Shown piece by piece: positions 56,823-64,000 of a stretch of 64,000 nucleotides of DNA. The notes under the pieces were generated by a model. That model searched no databases and was not told the origin of the DNA. It was given only the letters and a program-made list of their open reading frames with translations. Both the position numbers and the translations under genes were made by a program. The stretch comes from Mesorhizobium sp. 131-2-1. GTDB lineage: Bacteria > Pseudomonadota > Alphaproteobacteria > Rhizobiales > Rhizobiaceae. The DNA lies in assembly GCF_016756535.1 (NCBI RefSeq), contig NZ_AP023247.1, forward strand, positions 2,728,501-2,792,500, given 5' to 3'. Each line of letters opens with the position of its first letter. The first letter of the stretch is position 1.

Positions 56823-59135
56823 ATGGCAACCGTCCTTACCGCCGTGGTCCTTGCTCTCATCGGTCTGGTTCTTGGCGGAGGCGGCATCTGGTTGGCTTCG
56901 CTTGGCGGCAGCTGGTACTACGTCATCGTCGGCCTTGCCTTCCTCATCGCAGCCTTGCTGCTCTTCAGGCGAAATTCCCTTGCGCTCTGGCTCTATGCGG
57001 CGATCGTGATCGGCACGTTGTGCTGGGCGGTCTGGGAAGCGGGCTTCGACTGGTGGGATCTGGGCCCGCGCGGCGGCGTCATCGTGCTCCTGGCGCTGTG
57101 GCTTTTGACGCCATGGGCGAGGCGAGGGCTGAGCGGTCCCGACGGGCGCGCGCCGCTGATCCTGGCGGTGCTGGCCTCGCTGGCCGTGGCCGGCTATTCG
57201 ATGACGGCCGATCCCAGGGACATTGCCGGCGAGCTCAGCGCCGACAAGGTGACGCCGACCGCCGATCTCGGCGGCAACGTCCCGGAAAGCGAGTGGCACT
57301 TCTACGGCCGCACGCCCTATGGCCAGCGCTATTCGCCGCTCAACCAGATCACCGTGGACAATGTGGCTTCGCTGCAGCCGGCATGGACCTACCGCACCGG
57401 CGACGTGAAGGGTCCGGACGACATCGGCGAGACGACCTATCAGGTGACGCCGCTGAAGATCGGCGACGCGCTCTACATCTGCACGCCGCACAATTTCGCC
57501 ATCGCCATCGATGCCGCGACCGGCAAGGAGAAATGGCGCTACGATCCGAAGATCAAGCTGGACCCCAACCGCCAGCATCAGACCTGCCGCGGCGTGTCCT
57601 ACTATGCCGACGCCAAGATCGCCGCCGGCCAGCCTTGTGCCGCGCGCGTTTATCTGCCTACCTCCGACGCGCGGCTGATCGCGCTCGACGCCGCGAACGG
57701 CCAGGTCTGTCCGTCCTTCGCCGAAGGCGGCACGCTGAACCTCATGGCCAACATGCCGTACCCGAAGTCGGGCTATTACTATTCGACCTCGGCGCCGCTC
57801 ATCGTCGGCGGCAAGATCATCGTCGGTGGTGCGGTCAACGACAATTATTCGACGCAGGAGCCGTCGGGTGTCATCCGCGCCTACGACGCAGGCAGCGGCG
57901 CACTGCTGTGGAACTGGGATTCGGGCAATCCGGACCAGACGACGCCGCTGCCGGCCGACCAGACCTACACCAACAACTCGCCCAACATGTGGTCGACACC
58001 GAGCGCCGACGAGAAGCTCGGTCTGCTCTACGTGCCGCTCGGCAACCAGACACCGGACCAGCTCGGCGCCGGGCGCAGCGCCAATGTCGAGAAATTCTCG
58101 TCCTCGATCACCGCGCTCGACCTCAACACCGGGCAAGTGCGCTGGGTGCGGCAGACCGTGCACCATGATCTGTGGGACATGGACGTGCCGGCGCAGCCGA
58201 CGCTGGTCGACATCACCACGTCGAGCGGCGTCGTGCCGGCTTTGGTCGGGCCGACCAAGCAGGGCGACCTCTATGTGCTCGACCGGCGCAGCGGCGAGCC
58301 GATCATTGCCGTCAAGGAGATGCCGGCGCCAGGCGGTGCGATCGAGGGTGACCACGCGTCGCCGACGCAGCCGGAGTCGGACCTCTCCTTCAATCCGAAA
58401 CCGCTGACCGGAGCCGACATGTGGGGCATCACCATGTTCGACCAGCTGGCCTGCCGGATCGAGCTCAAGGGCCTGCGCTATGAGGGCCGCTACACGCCGC
58501 CGTCCGTACAGGGTTCGCTGATCTATCCAGGCAATTTCGGCGTCTTCAACTGGGGCGGCGTCGCGGTCGATCCGGTCAGGCAGGTGATGTTCGGCATGCC
58601 GACCTATCTGGCGTTCAAGTCGCAGCTCATTCCCCGCGACCAGGTGCCGCCGCCGGATGGAGGACGCGGCAGCGAGCAAGGGCTCAACCGCAACGAGGGC
58701 GCGCCTTACGCGGTGGTGATGGGGCCGTTCCTGTCGCCGCTTGGCATCCCGTGCCAGGCGCCGCCATGGGGCTATGTCGCCGGCGCCGATCTCAGGACCG
58801 GCAAGATCGTCTACAAGCACCGCAACGGCACCGTGCGCGACATGACACCGCTACCGCTGCCGTTCAAGGTGGGCGTGCCGGGCATAGGCGGGCCGATGAT
58901 CACCGCCGGCGGCGTCGCCTTCCTGGGGGCTGCGGTCGATGATTATTTGCGCGCCTATGATCTGACGACCGGCAAGCAGCTTTGGAAAGCCAGGCTGCCG
59001 GCCGGCGGGCAGTCGACGCCGATGACCTACACGGTCGGCGACGGCCGCCAGTTCGTGGTCATCGTCGCCGGCGGCCATGGTTCGGTCGGCACCAAGCCCG
59101 GCGACTATGTGATGGCTTACGCTTTGCCGAAGTGA
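56823..59135 (+). CDS. gcd: Membrane-bound PQQ-dependent glucose/quinate-type dehydrogenase
   Basis: 770 residues from ATG 56823 with AAGGAG upstream. Four to five membrane helices (1-130) precede a periplasmic eight-bladed propeller with the PQQ family stretches SEWHFYGRTPYGQRYSPLNQI, DVPAQPTLVDI and the C-terminal TPMTYTVGDGRQFVVIVAGGHGSVGTKPGDYVMAYALPK. Length and topology match glucose dehydrogenase, which oxidises glucose to gluconolactone at the outer face of the inner membrane and passes electrons to ubiquinone; quinate or shikimate enzymes share this layout. No pqq genes are in the window. Confidence 0.92.
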   Translation: MATVLTAVVLALIGLVLGGGGIWLASLGGSWYYVIVGLAFLIAALLLFRRNSLALWLYAAIVIGTLCWAVWEAGFDWWDLGPRGGVIVLLALWLLTPWARRGLSGPDGRAPLILAVLASLAVAGYSMTADPRDIAGELSADKVTPTADLGGNVPESEWHFYGRTPYGQRYSPLNQITVDNVASLQPAWTYRTGDVKGPDDIGETTYQVTPLKIGDALYICTPHNFAIAIDAATGKEKWRYDPKIKLDPNRQHQTCRGVSYYADAKIAAGQPCAARVYLPTSDARLIALDAANGQVCPSFAEGGTLNLMANMPYPKSGYYYSTSAPLIVGGKIIVGGAVNDNYSTQEPSGVIRAYDAGSGALLWNWDSGNPDQTTPLPADQTYTNNSPNMWSTPSADEKLGLLYVPLGNQTPDQLGAGRSANVEKFSSSITALDLNTGQVRWVRQTVHHDLWDMDVPAQPTLVDITTSSGVVPALVGPTKQGDLYVLDRRSGEPIIAVKEMPAPGGAIEGDHASPTQPESDLSFNPKPLTGADMWGITMFDQLACRIELKGLRYEGRYTPPSVQGSLIYPGNFGVFNWGGVAVDPVRQVMFGMPTYLAFKSQLIPRDQVPPPDGGRGSEQGLNRNEGAPYAVVMGPFLSPLGIPCQAPPWGYVAGADLRTGKIVYKHRNGTVRDMTPLPLPFKVGVPGIGGPMITAGGVAFLGAAVDDYLRAYDLTTGKQLWKARLPAGGQSTPMTYTVGDGRQFVVIVAGGHGSVGTKPGDYVMAYALPK

Positions 59136-59143
59136 AAGCTCGT

Positions 59144-59581
59144 TCAGAGCCCGAGATGGCCCTTGAGGCCAGGCACCGAGCCAAGCACCTGGTTGGTGAG
59201 ATCGGGGCCGGCGGCGGCTTCCGCCTGCTGGATCAGCGTCGCGCCGGCCTTCTGGATCTGCGCCATATCGAGGCCGGAGGCCTTGAGCGCGGCGACGCCG
59301 TTGATCAGCGCTCCGGTCTTTTCGCCGAGCATGCCGCCGAGCGCGCCCTGCAGTGACGACAGCAAGCCGCCGCCCGAGCCGCCGGAAGCACCGGCGGCCA
59401 TGACATCGTATTTCCGGGCCAGCGCATCGGCGCCCGGAATCCTGGCAAAGAAGTTCGAGGCGCTGGTGCCTTCCGCTTCGTGCTCGAGCACCGAAAAAAT
59501 GGTGCCGACGACCTTTTCCGTCACCGCCTGGTCGAGGCCGGCTTTCGCGGAGACGGTGTTCACGATGTCCTGGACGTCCAT
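59144..59581 (-). CDS. Uncharacterised protein, YidB/DUF2780-like
   Basis: 145 residues. An N-terminal helical part (MDVQDIVNTVSAKAGLDQAVTEKVVGTI) is followed by a Gly/Ser-rich turn (ASGGSGGGLLSS, 64-78 region) and a helical C-terminal part (ALINGVAALKASGLDMAQIQKAG) . The layout recalls YidB/DUF937 and DUF2780 proteins, whose function is unknown; I cannot tell which family applies. No signal peptide or cysteines. It converges with gcd, with 8 nt between the ends. Confidence 0.7.
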   Translation of the reverse strand: MDVQDIVNTVSAKAGLDQAVTEKVVGTIFSVLEHEAEGTSASNFFARIPGADALARKYDVMAAGASGGSGGGLLSSLQGALGGMLGEKTGALINGVAALKASGLDMAQIQKAGATLIQQAEAAAGPDLTNQVLGSVPGLKGHLGL

Positions 59582-59605
59582 GGTCTTCCCCCTCGGTGTT
59601 GACGC

Positions 59606-59758
59606 TCAGTTGCCGGATTTCGCGCGGCCTTGCCGGCGCTGCTCGCTTCTGACCTTGACCGGCGCCCGGCTGGCTGTGAGCGCCGCGGAGCGCAGCGCCA
59701 GGAGGGCCGCGCCGGCGAGCACGAGCGCGCTTGCGAGGATCGGAGCGGACAAGGTCAT
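59606..59758 (-). CDS. Small single-helix membrane protein
   Basis: 50 residues from ATG 59758 with GAAGGA nine nt upstream. A hydrophobic helix (about 5-28, APILASALVLAGAALLALRSAAL) is followed by a strongly basic tail (VKVRSEQRRQGRAKSG), giving an N-out or signal-anchor type topology. I do not recognise it. It is 24 nt upstream of the DUF-like gene on the same strand and may form an operon with it. Short genes of this kind can be spurious; the ribosome site supports it. Confidence 0.5.
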   Translation of the reverse strand: MTLSAPILASALVLAGAALLALRSAALTASRAPVKVRSEQRRQGRAKSGN

Positions 59759-59907
59759 GAGCGTTGTTCCTTCTTGTCGGGCACCGCCGTGACAGGCGAA
59801 GCCAGGGTCAGCTTCCCTTGATATCGTGGCATTCACCATCAAGTTTTACCGAAATGACCAAAATGTGATGAGAGCCGTGCGGCGGCTGGCCTTCGCGGCC
59901 GGCGTGA

Positions 59908-60019
59908 GGGCGCCAATCATGCCTTCAACAACGACACCTCGGCGGCGCGCTACGACAAGAAGGCGGCCGACCTCGCCTGGGGCAGGACCGTCGCCTTCCT
60001 GAAGGAGAAACTGGCCTAG
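59908..60019 (+). pseudogene. Frameshifted C-terminal remnant of a dienelactone hydrolase
   Basis: From 59914 one frame reads NHAFNNDTS and after an extra G near 59941 the next frame reads AARYDKKAADLAWGRTVAFLKEKLA then TAG (60017-60019). Joined, this matches the conserved C-terminus of the dienelactone hydrolase (carboxymethylenebutenolidase) family, including the catalytic His in the HAF motif. Upstream DNA (59760-59905) shows no rest of the gene. So this is a decayed 3' fragment, not a gene. It lies before the converging EamA gene. Confidence 0.7.
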
Positions 60020-60034
60020 TCGAACGAGGGCGGC

Positions 60035-60970
60035 TCACTCCGGCGCCGGCTTGTGGACGGCGACGCCGGCGACCACGAGCGCAATGCCCAGGCAGTCGCT
60101 GAGACTCGGTATCTGTCGCAGCACGATGACGCCGATCAGCGTCGCGGTGAGCGGCAGAAGCGACAGCATCAGCGCGAAGCTGGCGCGCGGCAGCCGCGCC
60201 ATGGCAAGCTGATCACATATGTAGGGGATGACCGAGGAGCAGATGCCGACGCCGATGGCGGCGAAAAGCAGCGATGGCACCGAGAAGGCCGGCAGCGCCT
60301 CGGTGAAGCCGACGGGCAGCACGACGAGGAATGCGATCGTCATGGCGGCACCCAGGCCGGCAATGCCTGCGCCGGCGCCGGACGCGGCGAGGCGGTGGCC
60401 AAGCACGATGTAGCCGACGAACAGCGCGCCGTTGAGGAAGGCCCAGAACAGGCCGACCGGGTCGTCGGACCATTTGACGTCGATCAGGAGCAAGGTGCCG
60501 GTGACGGCGATGGCGAGCGCCGCGAGGTTGCGCGGACTGCGCAGGCCGACCAGCGCGACACCGATGGTGCCGACGAATTCGATCGCCGCGACCAGCGAGA
60601 TCGGCAAGCGGTCGAGTGCGAGGTAGAAGGAACAGTTCATCACCGCCAGGCAGGCGCCGAAGGCGACGAGGAGCAGGCGCGTCGGCCGATCGGCGCGGGC
60701 AAGAACGGTCCATGGCCGGGTCAGCGGCGCAAAGACCAGAGCGGCGGTGGCGATGCGCAGCCAGGCCATGCCGAGCACCCCGACATGGGCGAAGAGCAAC
60801 ACCGCGAAGGCCGGCCCCAGATAGTGGAACACGGCGCTGACGCCGAACCACAGATGCGGCGGCAGCGCGGTCGCCAAGGCGGAAAGGCCAGGGCCGGCAA
60901 TGCCTTGGCTGGTATCGCTCGCGTTGTCGGAGGCAGGACTGACGGTCGAGACTTGCGCTTGATCTCTCAT
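60035..60970 (-). CDS. EamA (DMT) family metabolite exporter, RhtA-like
   Basis: 311 residues with about ten membrane helices forming two EamA halves. Stretches such as LWFGVSAVFHYLGPAFAVLLFAHVGVLGMAWLRI, LPISLVAAIEFVGTIGVAL and ICDQLAMARLPRASFALMLSLLPLTATLIGVIVL are typical of the RhtA/threonine-homoserine type. It probably exports amino acids or other small metabolites. It is divergent from an Lrp/AsnC regulator gene with 77 bp between the start codons, a common exporter-regulator pairing. Confidence 0.88.
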   Translation of the reverse strand: MRDQAQVSTVSPASDNASDTSQGIAGPGLSALATALPPHLWFGVSAVFHYLGPAFAVLLFAHVGVLGMAWLRIATAALVFAPLTRPWTVLARADRPTRLLLVAFGACLAVMNCSFYLALDRLPISLVAAIEFVGTIGVALVGLRSPRNLAALAIAVTGTLLLIDVKWSDDPVGLFWAFLNGALFVGYIVLGHRLAASGAGAGIAGLGAAMTIAFLVVLPVGFTEALPAFSVPSLLFAAIGVGICSSVIPYICDQLAMARLPRASFALMLSLLPLTATLIGVIVLRQIPSLSDCLGIALVVAGVAVHKPAPE

Positions 60971-61047
60971 GCGATCATTATCGCAGGCGGAATTTACGGT
61001 TCATATAGGTGATCGTTGGCTGGATTCGCCAATATCGCAGCGAAGAG

Positions 61048-61545
61048 ATGGAAAAACCATTGAAACGCCTTCGAAACGAAAATGCGAACCTTGATGCTGC
61101 GGACCTGAAGCTTCTGCGCATTCTGGAACAGGACGCACGCACCAGCACAGCCGAACTGGCGCGGGCCGTCGGGCTGTCGGCGCCCAGCGTGGCGGAGCGG
61201 ATCAGGAAGCTGCAGGAGAACGGCGTTATCGAGGGCTACACGGTCAGGATCAATCCGGCGGCGCTCGGCATGAAGCTCTCGGCATGGCTGCGCATCAGGC
61301 CGGTGCCGGGGCAGCTTGCCGTCGTTGCCGAGATCATCCGCGACCTGCCCGAGATCGCGCAATGCGACCGCGTGACCGGCGAGGACTGCTTCATCGCGCT
61401 GGCACATGTCGGCTCGGTGAGCGAGCTCGAACGGGTGATCGACCGCATCATCCCCTACGCGATGACCAACACGGCGATCATCCAGTCGTCGCCGGTGGCG
61501 CCGCGCTCGCCGCTCGAGGCCGCGCCGAAAGCGCGTCGCCCCTAA
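61048..61545 (+). CDS. Lrp/AsnC family transcriptional regulator
   Basis: 165 residues from ATG 61048; an in-frame GTG at 61009 is possible. N-terminal helix-turn-helix LDAADLKLLRILEQDARTSTAELARAVGLSAPSVAERIRKL, then the RAM domain (about 75-150, LSAWLRIRPVPGQLAVVAEIIRDLPEIAQCDRVTGEDCFIALAHVGS) that binds amino acids. It is divergent from the EamA exporter and most likely controls it in response to an amino acid. The C-terminal tail is Pro/Ala/Arg-rich. Confidence 0.9.
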   Translation: MEKPLKRLRNENANLDAADLKLLRILEQDARTSTAELARAVGLSAPSVAERIRKLQENGVIEGYTVRINPAALGMKLSAWLRIRPVPGQLAVVAEIIRDLPEIAQCDRVTGEDCFIALAHVGSVSELERVIDRIIPYAMTNTAIIQSSPVAPRSPLEAAPKARRP

Positions 61546-61577
61546 AGGGTCTCATGCGTCGAGCTTCAGGTTGTTGT

Positions 61578-61629
61578 TTCGTGCATGTCGTTATCGCAAA
61601 ACCGCTGCGCACTTTTGGGCGACATGCAT
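61578..61629 (+). repeat. RIME-like palindromic repeat, copy 4 (short, family A)
   Basis: Arms TGCATGTCG (61582-61590) and CGACATGCA (61620-61628) are exact inverted copies; between them is the core AACCGCTGCGCACTTTT (61600-61616). The first hairpin of the longer copies is not seen. It lies between the Lrp gene and a small minus-strand gene. Confidence 0.7.
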
Positions 61630-61646
61630 GAGGAATCGTCAGTAAG

Positions 61647-61844
61647 TCAGAAATGCCCACGCTTCAGGCGCGCCTGCTTGAGGATGGCGCGCCAGCGGAT
61701 CATGTCGAAGGGGATAGGCTCATTGTTGTTGGCGATGTGGAAGATCTCGTTGTTGACGTTCTTCAGCGAGCGCCAAAAATCGTAGTCGGTGATGCGCGGA
61801 TCGGCGGCAAGCCTCTCCACCTCGACCTTGATGTCGGTTTTCAT
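61647..61844 (-). CDS. Small uncharacterised protein
   Basis: 65 residues from ATG 61844 with GAGGAA upstream; an in-frame start at 61883 has no site. The sequence MKTDIKVEVERLAADPRITD leads to YDFWRSLKNVNNEIFHIANNNEPIPFD, then a basic end (AILKQARLKRGHF). The Trp/Phe/Asn-rich middle looks structured rather than random. I do not recognise the family. No signal or membrane segment. Confidence 0.65.
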   Translation of the reverse strand: MKTDIKVEVERLAADPRITDYDFWRSLKNVNNEIFHIANNNEPIPFDMIRWRAILKQARLKRGHF

Positions 61845-61991
61845 GCACGTTCCTCGAACCGCCTGTGCCCCGCCGCTGGGCATCGCACCCCGATGTGAAC
61901 CGTTCTCGAACGCTCTGCTGAGTCGTTCAACGGCGCAATCGGCTTGTTCACGTTAAATCCTTGGTAAGGTTAACGCGGGCGGGTAAGTGCT

Positions 61992-62477
61992 TCAAGCGGT
62001 CTTGCGGCGAATGCCGATCGAACGGCCGGCGCGCTCCGGCATCGGCAGCGTGGCATGGGCAGCGCGCATCGCCTCGATCCTGGCGAGCACGTCGGCGGGG
62101 AAGGGCGCCACTTTCGGTCCGGACATGTCGACATGCAGCGAAAGCGTCTCGGAGGTGGCGGCCAGCCAGCCGTCGACATGGCGGATCTCCTGATAGGCTC
62201 TCAGCCGCTTCTCGTCATGGTCGATGAGCTGGAAGGAAACCTTGACCTTGTGCTCAAGGTGCAACTCCTGCACGTAGCAGACATGGACTTCCGCCGTGTA
62301 GATGGTGAGGCGGCGCTCCCTGGCATAGTCCGGCCCCATGCCCATCATTTCGAAGGCGTCGTCCGAGCAGCGGTCGAACAGCACGTTGTAATAGGCCATG
62401 TTGAGATGGCCGTTATAGTCGATCCAGTCCTTCTCGATATCCATGGCGCGGGAAATGAAGGGGGCTGGCATCGACAT
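61992..62477 (-). CDS. 4-hydroxybenzoyl-CoA thioesterase-like (hotdog) protein
   Basis: 161 residues from ATG 62477 with GAAGGAAA upstream; the frame opens earlier at 62564 without a site. Hotdog-fold thioesterase features: DWIDYNGHLNMAYYNVLFDRCSDD, where the Asp-Tyr-Asn-Gly-His stretch is the active-site region, and VHVCYVQELHLEHKVKVSFQLI. Proteins of this kind hydrolyse acyl-CoA; several close relatives are annotated as carnitine-related or YbgC-like thioesterases. The substrate is unknown. It is divergent from the FAD oxidase gene with 101 bp between starts. Confidence 0.85.
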   Translation of the reverse strand: MSMPAPFISRAMDIEKDWIDYNGHLNMAYYNVLFDRCSDDAFEMMGMGPDYARERRLTIYTAEVHVCYVQELHLEHKVKVSFQLIDHDEKRLRAYQEIRHVDGWLAATSETLSLHVDMSGPKVAPFPADVLARIEAMRAAHATLPMPERAGRSIGIRRKTA

Positions 62478-62578
62478 CTTGATTTCCTTCTTGATCGCTG
62501 GACAGGGCGTGGGTCGTGAGACTACGCATCCATAGCCGCACAGCAAGGGTGGCGGCTGGTCCATTCGCGGAGTGATTC

Positions 62579-63997
62579 ATGGCTTTGAGCGACCTCAATC
62601 CGGTCGAGCGCAACGAGGAGGGCATCGCCGCGGTGCTCGGCATCCTCAAGCAGACGCTCGGCGAGCGCTTCCAGACCGGCCAGGCTATCCGTTCGCAGCA
62701 CGCCCACACCACCACCTACATTCCGACGCAGGCGCCGGATGGCGTCGCCTTCGTGGAGAGCACGGCCGAGGTGCAGGAGATCGTGCGCGCCTGCGCTACG
62801 CACCGGGTGCCGGTGATCGCCTTCGGTGTCGGCTCCTCGCTGGAGGGCCACACCAACGCGCCGGGCGGCGGCATTTCGATCGACACCTCGCGCATGAACC
62901 GGATCCTGTCGGTCAATCCCGAGGATCTCGACTGCACCGTCGAGCCTGGCGTGACGCGCGAGGATCTCAACCGGCATCTGCGCGACACCGGCCTGTTCTT
63001 CCCGATCGACCCGGGCGCCAATGCCTCGCTGGGCGGCATGGCGGCGACGCGGGCCTCCGGCACCAATGCCGTGCGCTACGGTACGATGCGCGAGAACGTT
63101 TTGTCGCTGACAGCGGTCATGGCTGACGGCGAGGCGGTTACCACCGGCAAGCGGGCGAAGAAGAGCTCGGCCGGCTACGACCTGACGCGGCTGCTGATCG
63201 GCTCGGAGGGCACGCTCGGCGTCATCACGGCGCTGACGCTGAGACTGCAGGGCATTCCGCAGGCGATCTCGGGTGGCGTCTGCCCGTTCCCGAGCCTCGA
63301 GGCGGCCTGCAGGACGGTGATCGCCACGATCCAGATGGGCATTCCGGTGGCGCGCATCGAGCTGGTCAATGCGCTGCAGATGCGGGCGATGAAGAACTAT
63401 TCCAAGCTCGACTATCCAGAGAGCCCGTGCCTGTTCGTCGAGTTCCATGGCAGCGATGCCGGCGTTGCCGAGCAAGCCGAGACCTTCGGCATGATCGCCG
63501 AGGAAAATGGCGGCGGGCCGTTCCTGTGGACCAGCGTCGCCGAGGAGCGGACGAAGCTGTGGAAGGCGAGACACGATGCCTATTGGTCGTCGCTGACCTT
63601 GCGGCCCGGCGCCAAGGGGCTGTCGACCGATGTCTGCGTGCCGATCTCGCGGCTTGCCGAATGCGTCACCGAGACCGAGGCCGACATTGCCGAGATGGGG
63701 CTGGTCGCGCCGATCGTCGGCCATGCCGGCGACGGTAATTTCCACGTGCTGGTGCTGATGGATGTCGACAACCCGCAAGAGATCGCGCTGGCGGAGAAAT
63801 TCGTCGCCAGGCTGAACATGCGGGCGATCGCCATGGAAGGGACCTGTACCGGCGAGCACGGCATCGGCCAGGGCAAGATCGGTTTCCTGCGCCACGAACT
63901 CGGCCATGGCGTCGACATCATGCGCACGATCAAGCAGGCGCTCGACCCGCTGAACATCATGAACCCTGGCAAGATCCTGCCGGCCGTTGCGGAATAG
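62579..63997 (+). CDS. FAD-linked oxidase, GlcD / D-lactate dehydrogenase type
   Basis: 472 residues, ending 3 nt from the window edge. The FAD_binding_4 domain has VPVIAFGVGSSLEGHTNAPGGGISID, the PP-loop, then DPGANASLGGMAATRASGTNAVRYGTMRENV and SAGYDLTRLLIGSEGTLGVITALTLRL. The C-terminal FAD-oxidase domain has VGHAGDGNFHVLVLMD (metal or substrate His) and GTCTGEHGIGQGK. The family oxidises 2-hydroxy acids such as D-lactate or glycolate; without the neighbouring genes I cannot say which. Confidence 0.92.
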   Translation: MALSDLNPVERNEEGIAAVLGILKQTLGERFQTGQAIRSQHAHTTTYIPTQAPDGVAFVESTAEVQEIVRACATHRVPVIAFGVGSSLEGHTNAPGGGISIDTSRMNRILSVNPEDLDCTVEPGVTREDLNRHLRDTGLFFPIDPGANASLGGMAATRASGTNAVRYGTMRENVLSLTAVMADGEAVTTGKRAKKSSAGYDLTRLLIGSEGTLGVITALTLRLQGIPQAISGGVCPFPSLEAACRTVIATIQMGIPVARIELVNALQMRAMKNYSKLDYPESPCLFVEFHGSDAGVAEQAETFGMIAEENGGGPFLWTSVAEERTKLWKARHDAYWSSLTLRPGAKGLSTDVCVPISRLAECVTETEADIAEMGLVAPIVGHAGDGNFHVLVLMDVDNPQEIALAEKFVARLNMRAIAMEGTCTGEHGIGQGKIGFLRHELGHGVDIMRTIKQALDPLNIMNPGKILPAVAE

Positions 63998-64000
63998 GGC

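Noticed and set aside
56676..58820. A 714-codon frame on the minus strand opposite gcd
   Set aside because: Arg/His/Gly-rich antisense shadow with no recognisable domain; gcd is clear on the plus strand.

Overview
The window is a chromosomal segment of a GC-rich alphaproteobacterium, most likely a Mesorhizobium or a close relative in the Rhizobiales. This rests on the gene order of the cell-division cluster, the long FtsZ with an [14 protein letters not shown] C-terminus, and a set of palindromic intergenic elements of the kind known from rhizobia. It is mostly housekeeping DNA. I see no prophage, insertion sequence, CRISPR array, tRNA, or symbiosis (nod/nif/fix) gene.

Layout. 1-2.4 kb: the end of a DjlA-like J-domain protein, an AmpD-type amidase, a small lytic transglycosylase, and the RNase P RNA gene. 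2.5-3.6 kb: a PLP-dependent cystathionine lyase-type enzyme on the minus strand. 3.8-24.3 kb: a complete division and cell wall (dcw) cluster, mraZ-rsmH-ftsL-ftsI-murE-murF-mraY-murD-ftsW-murG-murC-murB, then a 470-bp spacer, then ddl-ftsQ-ftsA-ftsZ and lpxC. It is followed by bamD, recN and ligA. Most junctions are ATGA or 1-nt overlaps, so translation is probably coupled. A four-phase array of CCC(A/G)T spaced exactly 10 bp lies upstream of mraZ and matches an MraZ operator.

29.6-44.2 kb holds short, mostly independent units: a DUF2461 protein, a small lipoprotein, AzlCD amino-acid exporter, an M24B aminopeptidase, PrmA, a SCO1 copper chaperone, cytochrome b561, CreA, a hexapeptide acetyltransferase, a low-affinity iron permease-like protein, an SDR, a TMEM175-type channel, a MATE exporter, an L,D-transpeptidase and a phytase-like secreted protein. 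44.5-50.7 kb is a carbohydrate catabolic locus: a LacI-type repressor divergent from an operon of Gfo/Idh/MocA dehydrogenase, TIM-barrel isomerase, and a three-part sugar ABC importer. A consensus-like promoter followed by a perfect 14-bp LacI-type operator lies between them.

50.7-64 kb: a UvrD/PcrA helicase carrying an in-frame palindromic element, a flavin monooxygenase-like protein, a LuxR regulator, a membrane PQQ glucose dehydrogenase, small proteins, a frameshifted remnant of a dienelactone hydrolase, an EamA exporter divergent from an Lrp/AsnC regulator, a thioesterase and a GlcD-type FAD oxidase.

The most interesting signals are not new genes but DNA elements. They are the palindrome that has become 39 codons of the helicase, the MraZ box array, a dispersed repeat family with a conserved 17-nt core between covarying arms, the LacI operator pair, and a perfect 27-bp palindrome in the murB-ddl spacer. 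I found no convincing new multi-gene system. Start codons were chosen by ribosome binding site and family length and are inferences. Product names come from motif recognition without any search.
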